Shown here in pieces: positions 46,164 to 55,499 of a stretch of DNA of 64,000 nt. Origin of the DNA: Pararhizobium gei (lineage in GTDB: Bacteria; Pseudomonadota; Alphaproteobacteria; Rhizobiales; Rhizobiaceae); contig NZ_CP119409.1 in NCBI RefSeq assembly GCF_029223885.1, positions 1,328,001 through 1,392,000 of the forward strand, read 5' to 3'. Every line of letters starts with the position of its first letter. Position 1 is the first letter of the stretch. Position numbers and translations under genes: made by a program. The notes under the pieces were generated by a model. It saw only the letters and a list, made by a program, of their open reading frames with translations, ran no database searches and was not told the DNA's origin.

Positions 46164-46817
46164 GGCCTTCGCGGCAGATATATTCTACAGCTGAAATCTT
46201 ACGGTTAATAAGTTGGACACCTCGAAATACCCTGTTTTGCGAAAACCCCAGTGAATAGAATCAATGCATTGGCGAGCGATAATCGGCAAAAATCGAGGTA
46301 TTTCGAGGTGTCCGATTGGAGATGCTTCGATCCGGCCGATACGAGGAAGAGCGCGTCAGCCGCTATTTCGACTTCGCCGGCATACCGCTGCCGCCCGATG
46401 ACAAAGGGGCGGACAGGCTTGTTCGGGCTCGATTGCAAAGCAGGTTCGCGGGGACGTAAGCCATCGTGAGCAAGCGGTCTCCGGCGGATCACCGCTTTCG
46501 GGAACTGAAGTTCAGCACTGTTGCCATGTCTTTGATGCGCTGAAGAGAGCCCACCGAGCGCGATAAGCTCTTGCATAAGGCTGTTACGCGCAATTTGGAT
46601 CGGTTCCGCACATGAAAATTGACCAATGAACGTACCTCAATATATTTGGCAGAGGCTCGAAAGAACGGTGGTGACCGAGGGAGAAAAAAGAAAGCCAGAC
46701 GAGCGGGCAGGGTTCATGTACGAGCAACGTGAAAGCTGCTCGCAGGGTTCGATGTTCAGAAAAAATAGCGCGACTCGCAAGGTGTGACAAAGAACGTAAA
46801 ATTAAATATAAATAAAT
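46164..46817. other. Gene-poor accessory stretch with debris
   Basis: 654 bases after ycaQ with no full-length gene. It contains a 99-base inverted-repeat unit (46215-46313), a 45-codon open frame at 46322-46459 (it begins MLRSGRYEEERVSRYFDF and uses rhizobial codons, so it may be the 3' end of a lost gene), and a 53-codon frame at 46626-46787 of unknown value. Base composition drops towards the right, where the AT-rich gene begins. Confidence 0.5.
46215..46313. repeat. Inverted-repeat unit, possible MITE
   Basis: GGACACCTCGAAATACC (46215-46231) and its exact complement (46297-46313) flank 65 bases. Similarity extends inward imperfectly (TTTTGC-GA in both arms). There is no coding potential inside and no clear target duplication. 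This could be a miniature transposable element or the joined ends of a lost insertion sequence. Confidence 0.55.
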
Positions 46818-47330
46818 TTACTTCAAAGATATCCTCGTTCCAATATGGAAGTCATCTTTGTAGTTCATGGTCTCAAGTGGGTATAAGTCTTTATCCGTTC
46901 TCACCAAAGCAAAACTAGCAGTATGGCTCGGATATTCTTCATTTTCGTTATAACAATCAGTGGAGTACCACAAAATAACATCCTCAGTTAGGTTTTTGTT
47001 TATTAGAAATTGCTGCATGTAGCAACATATATAAAAATACAACCCTATGTATTTGTGCTTTTCCAGATCAAGTTCATAATCATCTTCCAAGTGTATTTTA
47101 TTAAGATGGATTTCTATAGCAAACTCGCTATCCATATACTCTTTAGCCGAATTTATTTGATTTTCCTGATTTTCTAAAGATGACAACAAATATCCGTTGC
47201 GGATGGAGATGCTATCCAGCCAATTTTTCAGTTCTATTGTTGGCGTACATTCCAATTCATTAAACGTTTTTTTTGAAAGGATTAGAGATGCCTTTTCGTT
47301 GAGGAAGTGCTGCATAGACATTTTTTTCAT
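46818..47330 (-). CDS. Putative immunity protein, AT-rich
   Basis: A 170-residue acidic protein of no recognised family. It has no signal peptide or membrane segment. The gene is far more AT-rich than its surroundings and uses AT-ending codons, which points to recent transfer. Its start codon overlaps the stop of the mini-RHS gene by one base (TAATG), so the two are translationally coupled. Small, acidic, unrelated proteins directly downstream of RHS toxin genes are usually immunity proteins. That role is inferred from position only. Sequence landmarks are IELKNWLDSISIRNGYLLSS, EDDYELDLEKHKYIGLYFYI and VILWYSTDCYNENEEYP. Confidence 0.7.
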   Translation of the reverse strand: MKKMSMQHFLNEKASLILSKKTFNELECTPTIELKNWLDSISIRNGYLLSSLENQENQINSAKEYMDSEFAIEIHLNKIHLEDDYELDLEKHKYIGLYFYICCYMQQFLINKNLTEDVILWYSTDCYNENEEYPSHTASFALVRTDKDLYPLETMNYKDDFHIGTRISLK

Positions 47331-48145
47331 TATCGCATTCCTAAATAGCCAAGACCCTTTTGGATAGCTCGCTGGACCTCTGGTTTTGATAATAAATCAC
47401 TGTTTTGTCTAGCTGAAAGCCCTCGGAATGAACCTGTTGCCGGATCATAGACGTGTTGCGTCGAGCCTCGACCACCCATTTGAACGTGAACTTGACCGGG
47501 ACGCTGAGTCGGGTTGGCGTTCTCCACATCGACGCGAAAATATCCTTTTTGACCTGGTCGAATACCTCGCGTCTCATACAGAGTTTTTGATTCTGTCTGC
47601 GTTTGCGTCTGCGTCTGTGTCTTTGTCTTTGTCTTTGTCTTCCGCTCTCGATCATTCTCGTCCTCTGGACCGCCTGCCGGAGAGCCACCAACAGCCGCAG
47701 ATGGCTGCCCGTGATTGGAGTTCCCTCCGATCTGCCCGTTTCCGTGAGAATCGTTATCTCCGGAACCTTTCATTGAGTTCAGACCAAGCGCTGCCCCGAG
47801 CGCACTTAAGAAGCCTCCGACCGACCAACCGCCGCCGTACCCACCCCCAGCTCCACCGCGTCCTGGACCACCTACACCGCCCCAAGCCCCGCCGCCTCCG
47901 CCCATAACCTCCCGATCTACATTGTCGGGGTTGGCCATCATGTGGCCATTTGGATCGCTCTTGTTGACCGGGTCGTTTCCGGAATAGGCATACCGGTTCG
48001 TCCCGACGCCCTCGACGGTCGGGTCCATCGTGTCCGGCTGGATAAACCGCGCATTGGCCGCCGAGCCGAAGGACACGGATAGCATAATGCAAACAAGCAG
48101 CAGACTGAGAATGCGGGTCAAAAACCCGCTGGAAAAGCATTTCAT
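47330..48145 (-). CDS. Miniature RHS-repeat protein with signal peptide, putative toxin
   Basis: About 271 residues. A hydrophobic Sec-type signal peptide (about residues 1-32, [18 protein letters not shown]) is joined directly to only the last part of an RHS core: [20 protein letters not shown] followed by [17 protein letters not shown] glycine-rich linker (about 78-115), a charged KT/QT dipeptide run (about 167-183), and a C-terminal domain of about 80 residues ([43 protein letters not shown]) follow. The C-terminal domain is in the place of the toxin in polymorphic RHS proteins; I do not recognise its family. No YD-repeat shell is present. The ATG at 48145 is favoured by an AGAGGGG ribosome binding site; a GTG lies two codons upstream. 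Confidence 0.78.
   Translation of the reverse strand: MKCFSSGFLTRILSLLLVCIMLSVSFGSAANARFIQPDTMDPTVEGVGTNRYAYSGNDPVNKSDPNGHMMANPDNVDREVMGGGGGAWGGVGGPGRGGAGGGYGGGWSVGGFLSALGAALGLNSMKGSGDNDSHGNGQIGGNSNHGQPSAAVGGSPAGGPEDENDRERKTKTKTKTQTQTQTQTESKTLYETRGIRPGQKGYFRVDVENANPTQRPGQVHVQMGGRGSTQHVYDPATGSFRGLSARQNSDLLSKPEVQRAIQKGLGYLGMR
47592..47644. repeat. Hexanucleotide microsatellite in the mini-RHS gene
   Basis: On the plus strand the units GTCTGC, GTTTGC, GTCTGT and GTCTTT follow in tandem, about eight six-base units. They encode Lys-Thr and Gln-Thr dipeptides in the minus-strand protein. Slippage would change the linker by whole codons and keep the frame. Confidence 0.8.
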
Positions 48146-48172
48146 GACCACGTCCCCTCTAAAATCAGATCG

Positions 48173-49116
48173 TTATTTCGGTTGGCCGTCTTCCTGTCGC
48201 CACCCCAAAGCTTCCGCCCTCGCGAAAGCCTGCATGTTCAGCTGGTACCAGTCGTCGGCTTTCGCTTTCAGATCGGGCGGAATGTCTTCCATCCGCGTGT
48301 ATTTGGAGATGATGTCGCGTTTGAGCAGGCGCTGATAGGCGGTGCCGCGCTTTGCCAGTGCATAGGTGAAGGTGGGATAATGCCGCAGAAGCACGTCGGA
48401 GACCGCGACGGCGTTTTCGAAGCCGCCGGTTGCCAGTTCATGCTCCACCAGAAACACAGCAATCAGCGCTTTGGCTTCCTGAGGCGGCAAGGGCCGGAGA
48501 TAGACGCCGTTTTCCACCGCCTTGTCCGACATGGGCAGTTTTTGCCGGTACCAGATGTCACGGGTAAAGCCGCCGCCGCTGGTGGCCTCCAGGTTCCAGG
48601 TCGCACCATCATCGTCGGTATATTTGATGAAGACATGCAGGGGCGCTTCGGCCAACGTCATCGTCAGACCCAGCCGCTGGCCGATGAACAACATCAGCAT
48701 CGGCATGGTGATGCAATTGCCGCGCCGGGTCGTCAGGTAGCGTTGCAGCAGGCGGTTCGCCGGCTTTTCGCCGAGGGGATCGTCCAAATCGTACCGGAAC
48801 GGCCGGTTGCCGTTCCACGGGCCGCCTTCGTAGAGATAGCGTTTCAGGGCAGCGAGCTTTTCGCGGCCCGTCGCCGTCTCGCCGGCCATGGCCTGCACAT
48901 CATCGGCCATGCCATCGATCATGCTTTCCACGGCTTGGACGTTCGTGGAGGGATCGACCATGCGATCGACGGCAAGTTTTACGTCGAGAAGATCGCGATC
49001 TTCTGCGAAGAGCGCTTCCGTTTGCGCTTGCAGCGGTGCAGCCTGATCATTGACAGACTGCGCGAAAGCGGCTGCGACCGGCAGATCAGCAGAACGGCGG
49101 TGCCCAATATCCTCAT
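48173..49116 (-). CDS. SirB1/transglutaminase-like protein, probable frameshift near start
   Basis: About 315 residues of the transglutaminase-like SirB1 N-terminal family. The core reads LDVKLAVDRMVDPSTNVQAV, RRGNCITMPMLMLFIGQRLG (the cysteine of the catalytic triad) and LHVFIKYTDDDG (the His). A C-terminal repeat-like part follows (LLRHYPTFTYALAKRGTAYQ). Function is unknown. The frame lacks a good start: it runs open to a GTG at 49141. Meanwhile an ATG at 49116 in another frame begins MRILGTAVLLIC, and the main frame continues LPVAAAFAQSVNDQ. Joined by one base, these would make a perfect signal peptide. So either the gene is frameshifted or the sequence has an error near 49080-49100. Confidence 0.72.
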
Positions 49117-49204
49117 GACTCGCCCCGTGACCTTCAACCACAGGTAATCGAGGAAAGCAGATCCAGTCAATCTTCCAAAGACGTTATCCCGCAATTTTAG
49201 CGTG

Positions 49205-50305
49205 TTACAAAATCTCCGTCGCGGCGATCTCGATGCCGAAGCCCTCGAGGCCGACATAGTGGCGTTCCCTCGATGAGAGCAGGCGGATGGAGGTGATTCC
49301 AAGGTCTTTCAGGATCTGGGCGCCGAGGCCGATTTCGAGCCATTCGCTTTCCCGTTCCTGTGCCTCGCCATGGCCTTCGCGCTCGTGTTTGCCCTTGCGG
49401 GCTGTCTGCGACGCGCCAACCCCGACGGAGCCCTCGCGCAGGTAGACGATGACGCCGCGTCCCTGTTCGGACATGCGCTTCATGATCGGATCGAGCTGGC
49501 GGTCTCTGCCGAAAACGTCGGCGGCGACATTTTCCAGATGCAGACGAACCGGAATATCCGCGCCGTCGCGAATGTCGCCGAAAATGACGGCCAGGTGCTG
49601 CATCGGGTCCCAGGGGAGGGAATAGGCGTGCGCCTTCGCCCTGCCATAGGGTGTCTCGACCTCAAAACTCGCTTCGAGCTCGATCAGCGTTTCCTTGCGC
49701 TGGCGATAGGCGATGAGATCGGCGACGGAAACGTGCTTCAACCCGTGCTTCTCGGCAAAGTCAGTGACCTCAGGCCCGCGCGTTACCGTGCCGTCGTCGT
49801 TGACGAGTTCGCAGATGACCCCGATCGGCGGCAGGCTTGCAAGGCGGCAGAGATCGACGGCGGCTTCCGTATGGCCGGACCGCATCAACACGCCGCCTTC
49901 GCGGGCAATCAGCGGAAAAATATGGCCGGGGCGGGTAAAGTCCGAAGCGCCGACATTCGGATTGGCGAGATTGCGCACCGTCAATGTGCGATCTTCTGCC
50001 GAAATGCCGGTCGTCGTGCCGTGCTTGAAATCGACCGTCACCGTGAAGGCCGTGGTATGGGCACTATCGTTCTCGGCCACCATGGCGTTGAGGTTGAGCC
50101 GCTTGGCTTCTTCCTTGGGCATCGGCGTGCAGACGATGCCGGAGGTGTGGCGAACGATGAAGGCCATCTTTTCCGGTGTGCAATGCACGGCGGCGACGAT
50201 CAGATCGCCCTCATTCTCGCGGCCGTCATCGTCGGTGACAACGACGATCTCGCCGGCCTCGAAGGCCCGGATGGCATCGGCAACGCGTTTCTGGTCGAAA
50301 GGCAT
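49205..50305 (-). CDS. ribB: 3,4-dihydroxy-2-butanone-4-phosphate synthase with degenerate RibA domain
   Basis: A 366-residue protein of riboflavin synthesis. The RibB half (about residues 1-205) is intact: DDDGRENEGDLIVAA, HTSGIVCTPM, NDSAHTTAFTVTVD, RPGHIFPLIAREGGVLMRSG HTEAAVDL. The second half aligns with GTP cyclohydrolase II, but the zinc cysteines are gone: the usual SECLTGD/RCDC positions read LENVAADVFGRDRQLD. It should therefore make DHBP from ribulose-5-phosphate but lack cyclohydrolase activity, as in several alphaproteobacteria. The gene lies 15 bases after aroC. No FMN riboswitch is present in the short gap. Confidence 0.94.
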   Translation of the reverse strand: MPFDQKRVADAIRAFEAGEIVVVTDDDGRENEGDLIVAAVHCTPEKMAFIVRHTSGIVCTPMPKEEAKRLNLNAMVAENDSAHTTAFTVTVDFKHGTTTGISAEDRTLTVRNLANPNVGASDFTRPGHIFPLIAREGGVLMRSGHTEAAVDLCRLASLPPIGVICELVNDDGTVTRGPEVTDFAEKHGLKHVSVADLIAYRQRKETLIELEASFEVETPYGRAKAHAYSLPWDPMQHLAVIFGDIRDGADIPVRLHLENVAADVFGRDRQLDPIMKRMSEQGRGVIVYLREGSVGVGASQTARKGKHEREGHGEAQERESEWLEIGLGAQILKDLGITSIRLLSSRERHYVGLEGFGIEIAATEIL

Positions 50306-50320
50306 GGTCTTCCTCGAGGA

Positions 50321-51418
50321 TTATCGGATACGGCCGGTCTGGCCACGGTCGCGCAGATAATGGTCGGCAATGGTGCAGGCGAGCATGGCTTCGCCGATCG
50401 GCACGGCGCGGATGCCGACGCAGGGGTCGTGACGGCCCTTGGTGCGGACATCGACATTGTGGCCGTCGCTGTCGATCGAACGCCGCTCGGTCAAAATGGA
50501 GGATGTCGGCTTGATCGCAAAACGCGCCACGACCGGCTGTCCGGTCGCAATGCCGCCCAGGATACCGCCGGCGTGGTTGGATAGGAAGATCGGCTGGCCG
50601 TCATTGCCCATGCGCATCTCGTCGGCATTTTCCTCGCCGGTGATTTCGGCGGCACCGAACCCGTTGCCGATCTCCACGCCCTTGACCGCGTTGATCGACA
50701 TCAGGTTGGAGGCGATATCCTGGTCGAGCTTGGCATAGATCGGCGCGCCGATGCCTGCCGGAACGCCTTCGGCAATGACTTCGACGACGGCGCCGACCGA
50801 GGAACCGGCCTTGCGGATGCCGTCGAGATAGTCTTCCCAGACCGGCACCATGGCCGGATCCGGGCAAAAGAAAGGATTGTTGCCGACTTCGTTCCAATCC
50901 CAGTTGTCGCGGTTGATCCTGTGCTTGCCGATCTGCACGAGTGCGCCACGGACAAGAAGACCCGGCACGACCTTGCGGGCAAGACCGCCGGCGGCGACCC
51001 GCGCCGCTGTCTCGCGAGCCGATGAACGCCCGCCGCCGCGATAGTCACGGATGCCGTATTTCAGGTCATAGGTGTAGTCGGCATGGCCGGGCCGGTAGCT
51101 TTTGGCGATCTCGGAATAGTCCTTGGAGCGCTGGTCGGTGTTCTCGATCATCATAGAGACCGGCGTGCCGGTCGTGATCAGGGTCTCGCCATCGGCATCC
51201 GTCATGACGCCGGAGAGCACCTTGACCAGGTCCTCCTCACGCCGCTGCGTCACGAAGCGCGATTGCCCCGGCTTGCGCTTGTCGAGCCAGGCCTGCAGCT
51301 CGGAAAGCGTGAAACGGATGCCTGGCGGGCAACCATCGATGACACAGCCGAGCGCGATGCCATGACTTTCGCCCCAGGTGGTGACGCGGAAAAGATGACC
51401 AAAACTATTATGCGACAT
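50321..51418 (-). CDS. aroC: Chorismate synthase
   Basis: A 365-residue enzyme that converts 5-enolpyruvylshikimate-3-phosphate to chorismate with reduced FMN. The three family signatures are visible: [18 protein letters not shown] at the N-terminus, [20 protein letters not shown], and [20 protein letters not shown] near the C-terminus. The ATG at 51418 gives [20 protein letters not shown], the canonical start. It forms an operon with ribB, whose product in turn leads to the FMN cofactor. A perfect 8-bp GCGCCGCG/CGCGGCGC hairpin (51437-51456) lies in its leader; its role is unknown. Confidence 0.97.
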   Translation of the reverse strand: MSHNSFGHLFRVTTWGESHGIALGCVIDGCPPGIRFTLSELQAWLDKRKPGQSRFVTQRREEDLVKVLSGVMTDADGETLITTGTPVSMMIENTDQRSKDYSEIAKSYRPGHADYTYDLKYGIRDYRGGGRSSARETAARVAAGGLARKVVPGLLVRGALVQIGKHRINRDNWDWNEVGNNPFFCPDPAMVPVWEDYLDGIRKAGSSVGAVVEVIAEGVPAGIGAPIYAKLDQDIASNLMSINAVKGVEIGNGFGAAEITGEENADEMRMGNDGQPIFLSNHAGGILGGIATGQPVVARFAIKPTSSILTERRSIDSDGHNVDVRTKGRHDPCVGIRAVPIGEAMLACTIADHYLRDRGQTGRIR

Positions 51419-51590
51419 ATGCGACCGGACCACTGTGCGCCGCGCCATCGCGGCGCCGTATGAGCGCGCCGGGATCGCGGCATTTCATTCGGCCGTGACT
51501 ATTAATGTGAAAACGGAGGAAAGGGAAAAGCTTTCTGGGGCAAGCGGGCAATTCCCTCGTGAACACTGCGTTCTGCAACAGCGACAGTCT

Positions 51591-54305
51591 TCACGAGGCA
51601 AGCTTCAGGGCGTCCGTCCTGGCGAAGACGACGAATTTGTCGAAGCTCAGCGGCTTCGCAAAAGCATAACCCTGCAGCAGATCGCAGCCGAGCACGGCGA
51701 GCATCTCCGCATGCGCCATGGTTTCGACGCCTTCCGCCACGGTCTCGATTCCCAGCGAGCGGCCGATTTCGATGATCGACCGGATCAGTGCCTGTTCGCT
51801 GCGGGCCTGAAGAATCGGTCCAACCAGTTGGCGGTCGATCTTCAGCCGCTTCGGCTTGATTTTCAAAAGGCTGACGATCGAGGTATGGCCGGTCCCGAAA
51901 TCGTCGATCTCTATATCGATGCCAAGCTTCTTGATGCCTTCGATATTGGCGATGACGATATCGTCGCCATCGTCGAGGAAAATGGATTCGACAAGCTCGA
52001 ACGACAGCTGGCCCGGCTTGAACGACAGGCCGCGCAGGGAGTTCAGCAATGTGTCGTCGCTCAGGCGCTTGGCTGAAACATTGACGGAGATTTTCGGGAC
52101 GTCGATCCCGGCCGCCGCCCAGCGCATGCCATCAAACAGCGCCCGTTCCAGCACAATGCGGTCGAGCGTTGCAACGACGTTGAGTTCCTCTGCAATGGCG
52201 AGAAATCTGTCGGGCGTGAGAACACCCTCGCGCGGATGATTCCAGCGGATCAGCGCCTCGACGCCGGACAGGCGCAGGCTGCCGGCCTCGAACTGCGGCT
52301 GGTACCAGGCGGTGAACTGGTTCGTCTCGATGCCTTCCAGGATTTCGTCGGCAATGCGCTTGGTTGTGATAATCTCGGACTGCAGCGCCTCGGTGAAGAA
52401 CTCGTGCCGGTTTCGGCCGTTTTCCTTGGCCCGGTAAAGCGCGATGTCCGCATTGATCAGAAGTTGGCGCTCGTCGGTCGTCAGGTCGTTCGCAATGGCG
52501 ATCCCGATCGAAACCCCGAAACGGCATGGAAAGCCGTTATAATCCACCGGCTGGCGCATTTCCACAATGATGCGTTCCGAAAGACTGGAGAGAAGCTCCT
52601 TGCTCGGCGGATCGATGACGAGGACGACGAATTCATCGCCGCCGATCCTGGCAACGACATCTCCCGCACGCACGTTGGAGCGCAGGATCTTGGAGGCGTG
52701 GACCAGCATGGCGTCGCCGGCGGCATGTCCAAGCGTGTCGTTGATCTGCTTGAACCTGTCGAGGTCGATATGAAGAATCGCGATGTTCTCCAGGCTGCCT
52801 TTGCGCACTGAGCACAGCGCTTCCAGCTTGCTGTCGAGCATGCGGCGGTTGCCAAGGCCGGTCAGCGGATCGTGGAGGGCGTTATGTTCGATGCGATCCT
52901 TGGCTTCGGCGAGTTCCGCATTTTTCTGGTCGGCCAGCGCCTTGGCGGTACGAAGCTGCTCGTTCATCAGCACGTCGTCCGTCACGTCCCAGCTGATGCC
53001 GGTGATTTTCGCCTGGCCTTCCGCGCCGGTATAGGTCGACCCGACGTTGCGGACATGCCGCACGCGCCCGTCCGGCATGACGATGCGGTATTGGGAGCGA
53101 TAGTCCAGGTTCTCGTCCAGCGCCTTGAAAAGCGTCCGGGAAGCGCCGGCAGTGTCGTCGGGATGAAGGGTGCGCCGCCAGTCGGCGTAAGTTGGCGCGC
53201 CGTCGCCTGGCTGCATGCCGTGGATATGGTACATGCGCTCGTCCCAGGAGCGCTGCTGGCTGTCGAGGTCTATCTCCCATATCCCGATCTTGGACGATTC
53301 CAGCGCCAGGTTCAGCCGGTGCGACAGGGTGAGGAGTTCACGCTCGCGCGAGCGCAACGCGGCCATGTTGCGCTGCCGCTCGTTGACGAGACGCGAGGTC
53401 AGGAAAATCGGAATGACCACAATGGCCGCGGAAACAAGGATAATGAAATCGAGCCAGCCGCTGGGCGTCGATTGGCTCAGCCAGCCGCCCGCAGGAGCGG
53501 CCGCCAGCTCCCAGTTGCCTCCGGGAAGATGAAGCTGCCGTATGACGGGAGACTGCTCGAAGAGATCTGTATCGCCGTAAAATGCGTCCTGGATGCCATC
53601 CTTGACGGAAATATCACGGATCGCCAACTGGATCCGGGACGCGGGCGGTTCCATGTCCGCATCGAATTCCCGTCCCGTCGCCCCAGGTAGATGTGCAGCT
53701 CTGTAGATTTCCTTCTCGTCGATGGCCGCTTCGATGAAGCCCCAGAAGGCGACAGTACCGCCGTCCCTCACGAAGACGGGCGAAAAGAGATTGAAGCCGG
53801 TTCGACCGCTCGGCAACTGCACCGGGCCGGAAATGATCGGCTTCGCCTTCGATTGCGCGCGGTCGGTTGCAACGCGGGACGATGGAAATCTCTTGAAATC
53901 CATGCCCATGATGCCCTCGTTTCCGGCCAGCGGAAAAGTCCTCTGCACCACGGCATTGGGCGCTATGCTGATGCGTGCCATTTGCGGGTTCTGCAAAAGC
54001 AGTTTCGTTGCCAGCCGTTCGAAAACGGGCTGCGGCATGTCGGTCCGGATGGAGAAATTATTGGCAAAACCGCGCAAGGCCGTGATGTTGCCGTTGATCT
54101 CGCTCTGGAGGCGCGTTGCGATCAGATGGAGTTCGCTCCGGACGCTGCTCGTCAGTTCGCTCTGGAAATTTTTGCGGCTCTGTTCCTTGAAGAAATAACC
54201 GCCGGTAAAGACGACGCCCGCGGCAATGACGGCGGGAAAAAGCGACGGTTTCGCCGCCCTCGCCAGAGCCAGGACGCGCTCGCTGAATGTTACGCTTTTG
54301 TTCAA
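51591..54305 (-). CDS. Membrane CHASE-PAS-GGDEF-EAL c-di-GMP protein
   Basis: A 904-residue signalling protein. The first membrane helix is near residues 22-39 and the second near 285-305. They enclose a CHASE-type periplasmic sensor (LRGFANNFSIRTDMPQ, GIMGMDFKRFPSSR, GFNLFSPVFVRDGGTVAFWG). A PAS domain follows (about 325-450, IGIWEIDLDSQQRSWDERMY). The GGDEF domain (IGGDEF at about 555) and the EAL domain (GVEALIRW at about 681, FELVES, IDDFGTGHTS, LKIDRQLV, VAEGVETMAH) both look catalytically complete. The start is probably the TTG at 54305. It stands alone between aroC and DUF1344. Confidence 0.93.
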   Translation of the reverse strand: MNKSVTFSERVLALARAAKPSLFPAVIAAGVVFTGGYFFKEQSRKNFQSELTSSVRSELHLIATRLQSEINGNITALRGFANNFSIRTDMPQPVFERLATKLLLQNPQMARISIAPNAVVQRTFPLAGNEGIMGMDFKRFPSSRVATDRAQSKAKPIISGPVQLPSGRTGFNLFSPVFVRDGGTVAFWGFIEAAIDEKEIYRAAHLPGATGREFDADMEPPASRIQLAIRDISVKDGIQDAFYGDTDLFEQSPVIRQLHLPGGNWELAAAPAGGWLSQSTPSGWLDFIILVSAAIVVIPIFLTSRLVNERQRNMAALRSRERELLTLSHRLNLALESSKIGIWEIDLDSQQRSWDERMYHIHGMQPGDGAPTYADWRRTLHPDDTAGASRTLFKALDENLDYRSQYRIVMPDGRVRHVRNVGSTYTGAEGQAKITGISWDVTDDVLMNEQLRTAKALADQKNAELAEAKDRIEHNALHDPLTGLGNRRMLDSKLEALCSVRKGSLENIAILHIDLDRFKQINDTLGHAAGDAMLVHASKILRSNVRAGDVVARIGGDEFVVLVIDPPSKELLSSLSERIIVEMRQPVDYNGFPCRFGVSIGIAIANDLTTDERQLLINADIALYRAKENGRNRHEFFTEALQSEIITTKRIADEILEGIETNQFTAWYQPQFEAGSLRLSGVEALIRWNHPREGVLTPDRFLAIAEELNVVATLDRIVLERALFDGMRWAAAGIDVPKISVNVSAKRLSDDTLLNSLRGLSFKPGQLSFELVESIFLDDGDDIVIANIEGIKKLGIDIEIDDFGTGHTSIVSLLKIKPKRLKIDRQLVGPILQARSEQALIRSIIEIGRSLGIETVAEGVETMAHAEMLAVLGCDLLQGYAFAKPLSFDKFVVFARTDALKLAS

Positions 54306-54543
54306 CGCCGACGTACCCCTTGAACTGCGCCGGAGCGTAGCGATCGAGTCTTAATATTGGCTTAGGGGCTGATCGCACTGTGAAATTCCGTTTGCTGACA
54401 TCAGCATCAAAAGAGCTGGAGCTTGTAGCCAAAACGAAAAATTTAAAGCGATAAAACCTCGAATCTATCCGAACGCGGGCGATTTTCGCCACAATCGACG
54501 GTCACACATGGCCACATCAGACAGAATGAAAAAGGGAACACAG

Positions 54544-54804
54544 ATGCGTTTCATCGTCGCCGCACTGATGGCCACCGCCGGCTTCTTGTCGCCGCTTGCC
54601 GTATTCGCAGAAAGCGCCGATGTGGAGGCTGTGATCACGGGCGTCGATACCGAAAAGCTCAGCCTCTCTCTGGACGACGGCAAAAGCTATCAGGCGCCGG
54701 AGGAATTCAATTTCGACGGCCTCAAGGCAGGCGTCAAGGTTCTGGTGTTCTACACCGAGGTCGAAGGCAAGCGCGTCATCAACGATCTGGAAATCATTCA
54801 GTAG
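54544..54804 (+). CDS. DUF1344 small secreted protein
   Basis: An 86-residue exported protein. The signal peptide MRFIVAALMATAGFLSPLAV ends at FAES. The mature 60 residues read as a small OB-like fold (EAVITGVDTEKLSLSLDDGK, KAGVKVLVFYTEVEGKRVIN), matching DUF1344, of unknown function. The ATG at 54544 is preceded by AGGGAA; the frame is open 12 codons further upstream. It is divergent from the c-di-GMP gene, with 238 bases between the starts. Confidence 0.85.
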   Translation: MRFIVAALMATAGFLSPLAVFAESADVEAVITGVDTEKLSLSLDDGKSYQAPEEFNFDGLKAGVKVLVFYTEVEGKRVINDLEIIQ

Positions 54805-54834
54805 GACGTCCTGGGAACTGTCGATTCCGTTCCA

Positions 54835-55419
54835 TTAGAGCCAGCCGATGGCACTGCCTTCGATTTTCAAAATTCGGTCCTGCGGAATAGCGCCGAGCGC
54901 CGCTTCCTCCGCATCCATTGCACCACAAAGTTTGAACAGGGCGCGGATGACACCGCCATGGGCGACGCAGATTGTCGGCACGGCAACGTCCTGCAGCCAG
55001 GCGCCGACGCGCCAGGAAAGAATTTCATAGCTCTCGGCGTCGACGCCCGGCGGAATGAAATCCCATTTCGACAATTCGCGTTCGGCGACGCGTTCGGGCA
55101 TTTCCTGTTCGAGTTCGGCCAGCGTGTAGCCTTCCCATTCGCCAAAGGAGACTTCCTTCAGCCGATCGTCCGTCCGATATCCGGCGAGCGGCAGGCCCAT
55201 GGCCTCGCGGATACGTTCCATGGTTTCCCGCGTGCGATGCAGCGGACTTGAGACAAAATCGAAATGGCGGGCCTGACCGCCAAGGATCGCATCGAGCGCA
55301 TGACCGTTTCCACTGGCCTGTTGGCGGCCGGTGTCGTTGAGCGGAATATCCTTTTGCCCCTGGAGGCGAAGCTGTGCGTTCCAGTCGGTCTGTCCGTGAC
55401 GGATCATGTAAATGAGCAC
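54835..55419 (-). CDS. Histidine phosphatase family protein
   Basis: A 194-residue phosphoglycerate-mutase-like phosphatase. The catalytic RHG motif is in MIRHGQTDWNAQLRLQGQKD; the second Arg and Glu lie in SSPLHRTRETMERIREAMG and SFGEWEGYTLAEL, and the second His in CVAHGGVIRAL. It probably dephosphorylates a small metabolite; the substrate is unknown. The start is a GTG at 55419 with an AGGAG ribosome binding site. It follows fabI on the same strand after 80 bases, a common rhizobial neighbourhood. Confidence 0.93.
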   Translation of the reverse strand: MLIYMIRHGQTDWNAQLRLQGQKDIPLNDTGRQQASGNGHALDAILGGQARHFDFVSSPLHRTRETMERIREAMGLPLAGYRTDDRLKEVSFGEWEGYTLAELEQEMPERVAERELSKWDFIPPGVDAESYEILSWRVGAWLQDVAVPTICVAHGGVIRALFKLCGAMDAEEAALGAIPQDRILKIEGSAIGWL

Positions 55420-55499
55420 GGATCAACTCCTGGGGCAGGGGTGCGCCCTTGTGCAGGCAAAAAGGGCCTGCATGCGCCGAGCCCTTGATTTCTCGCAAA

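Noticed and set aside
50306-50320. FMN riboswitch before ribB
   Set aside because: The gap to aroC is only 15 bases; no room for the aptamer.
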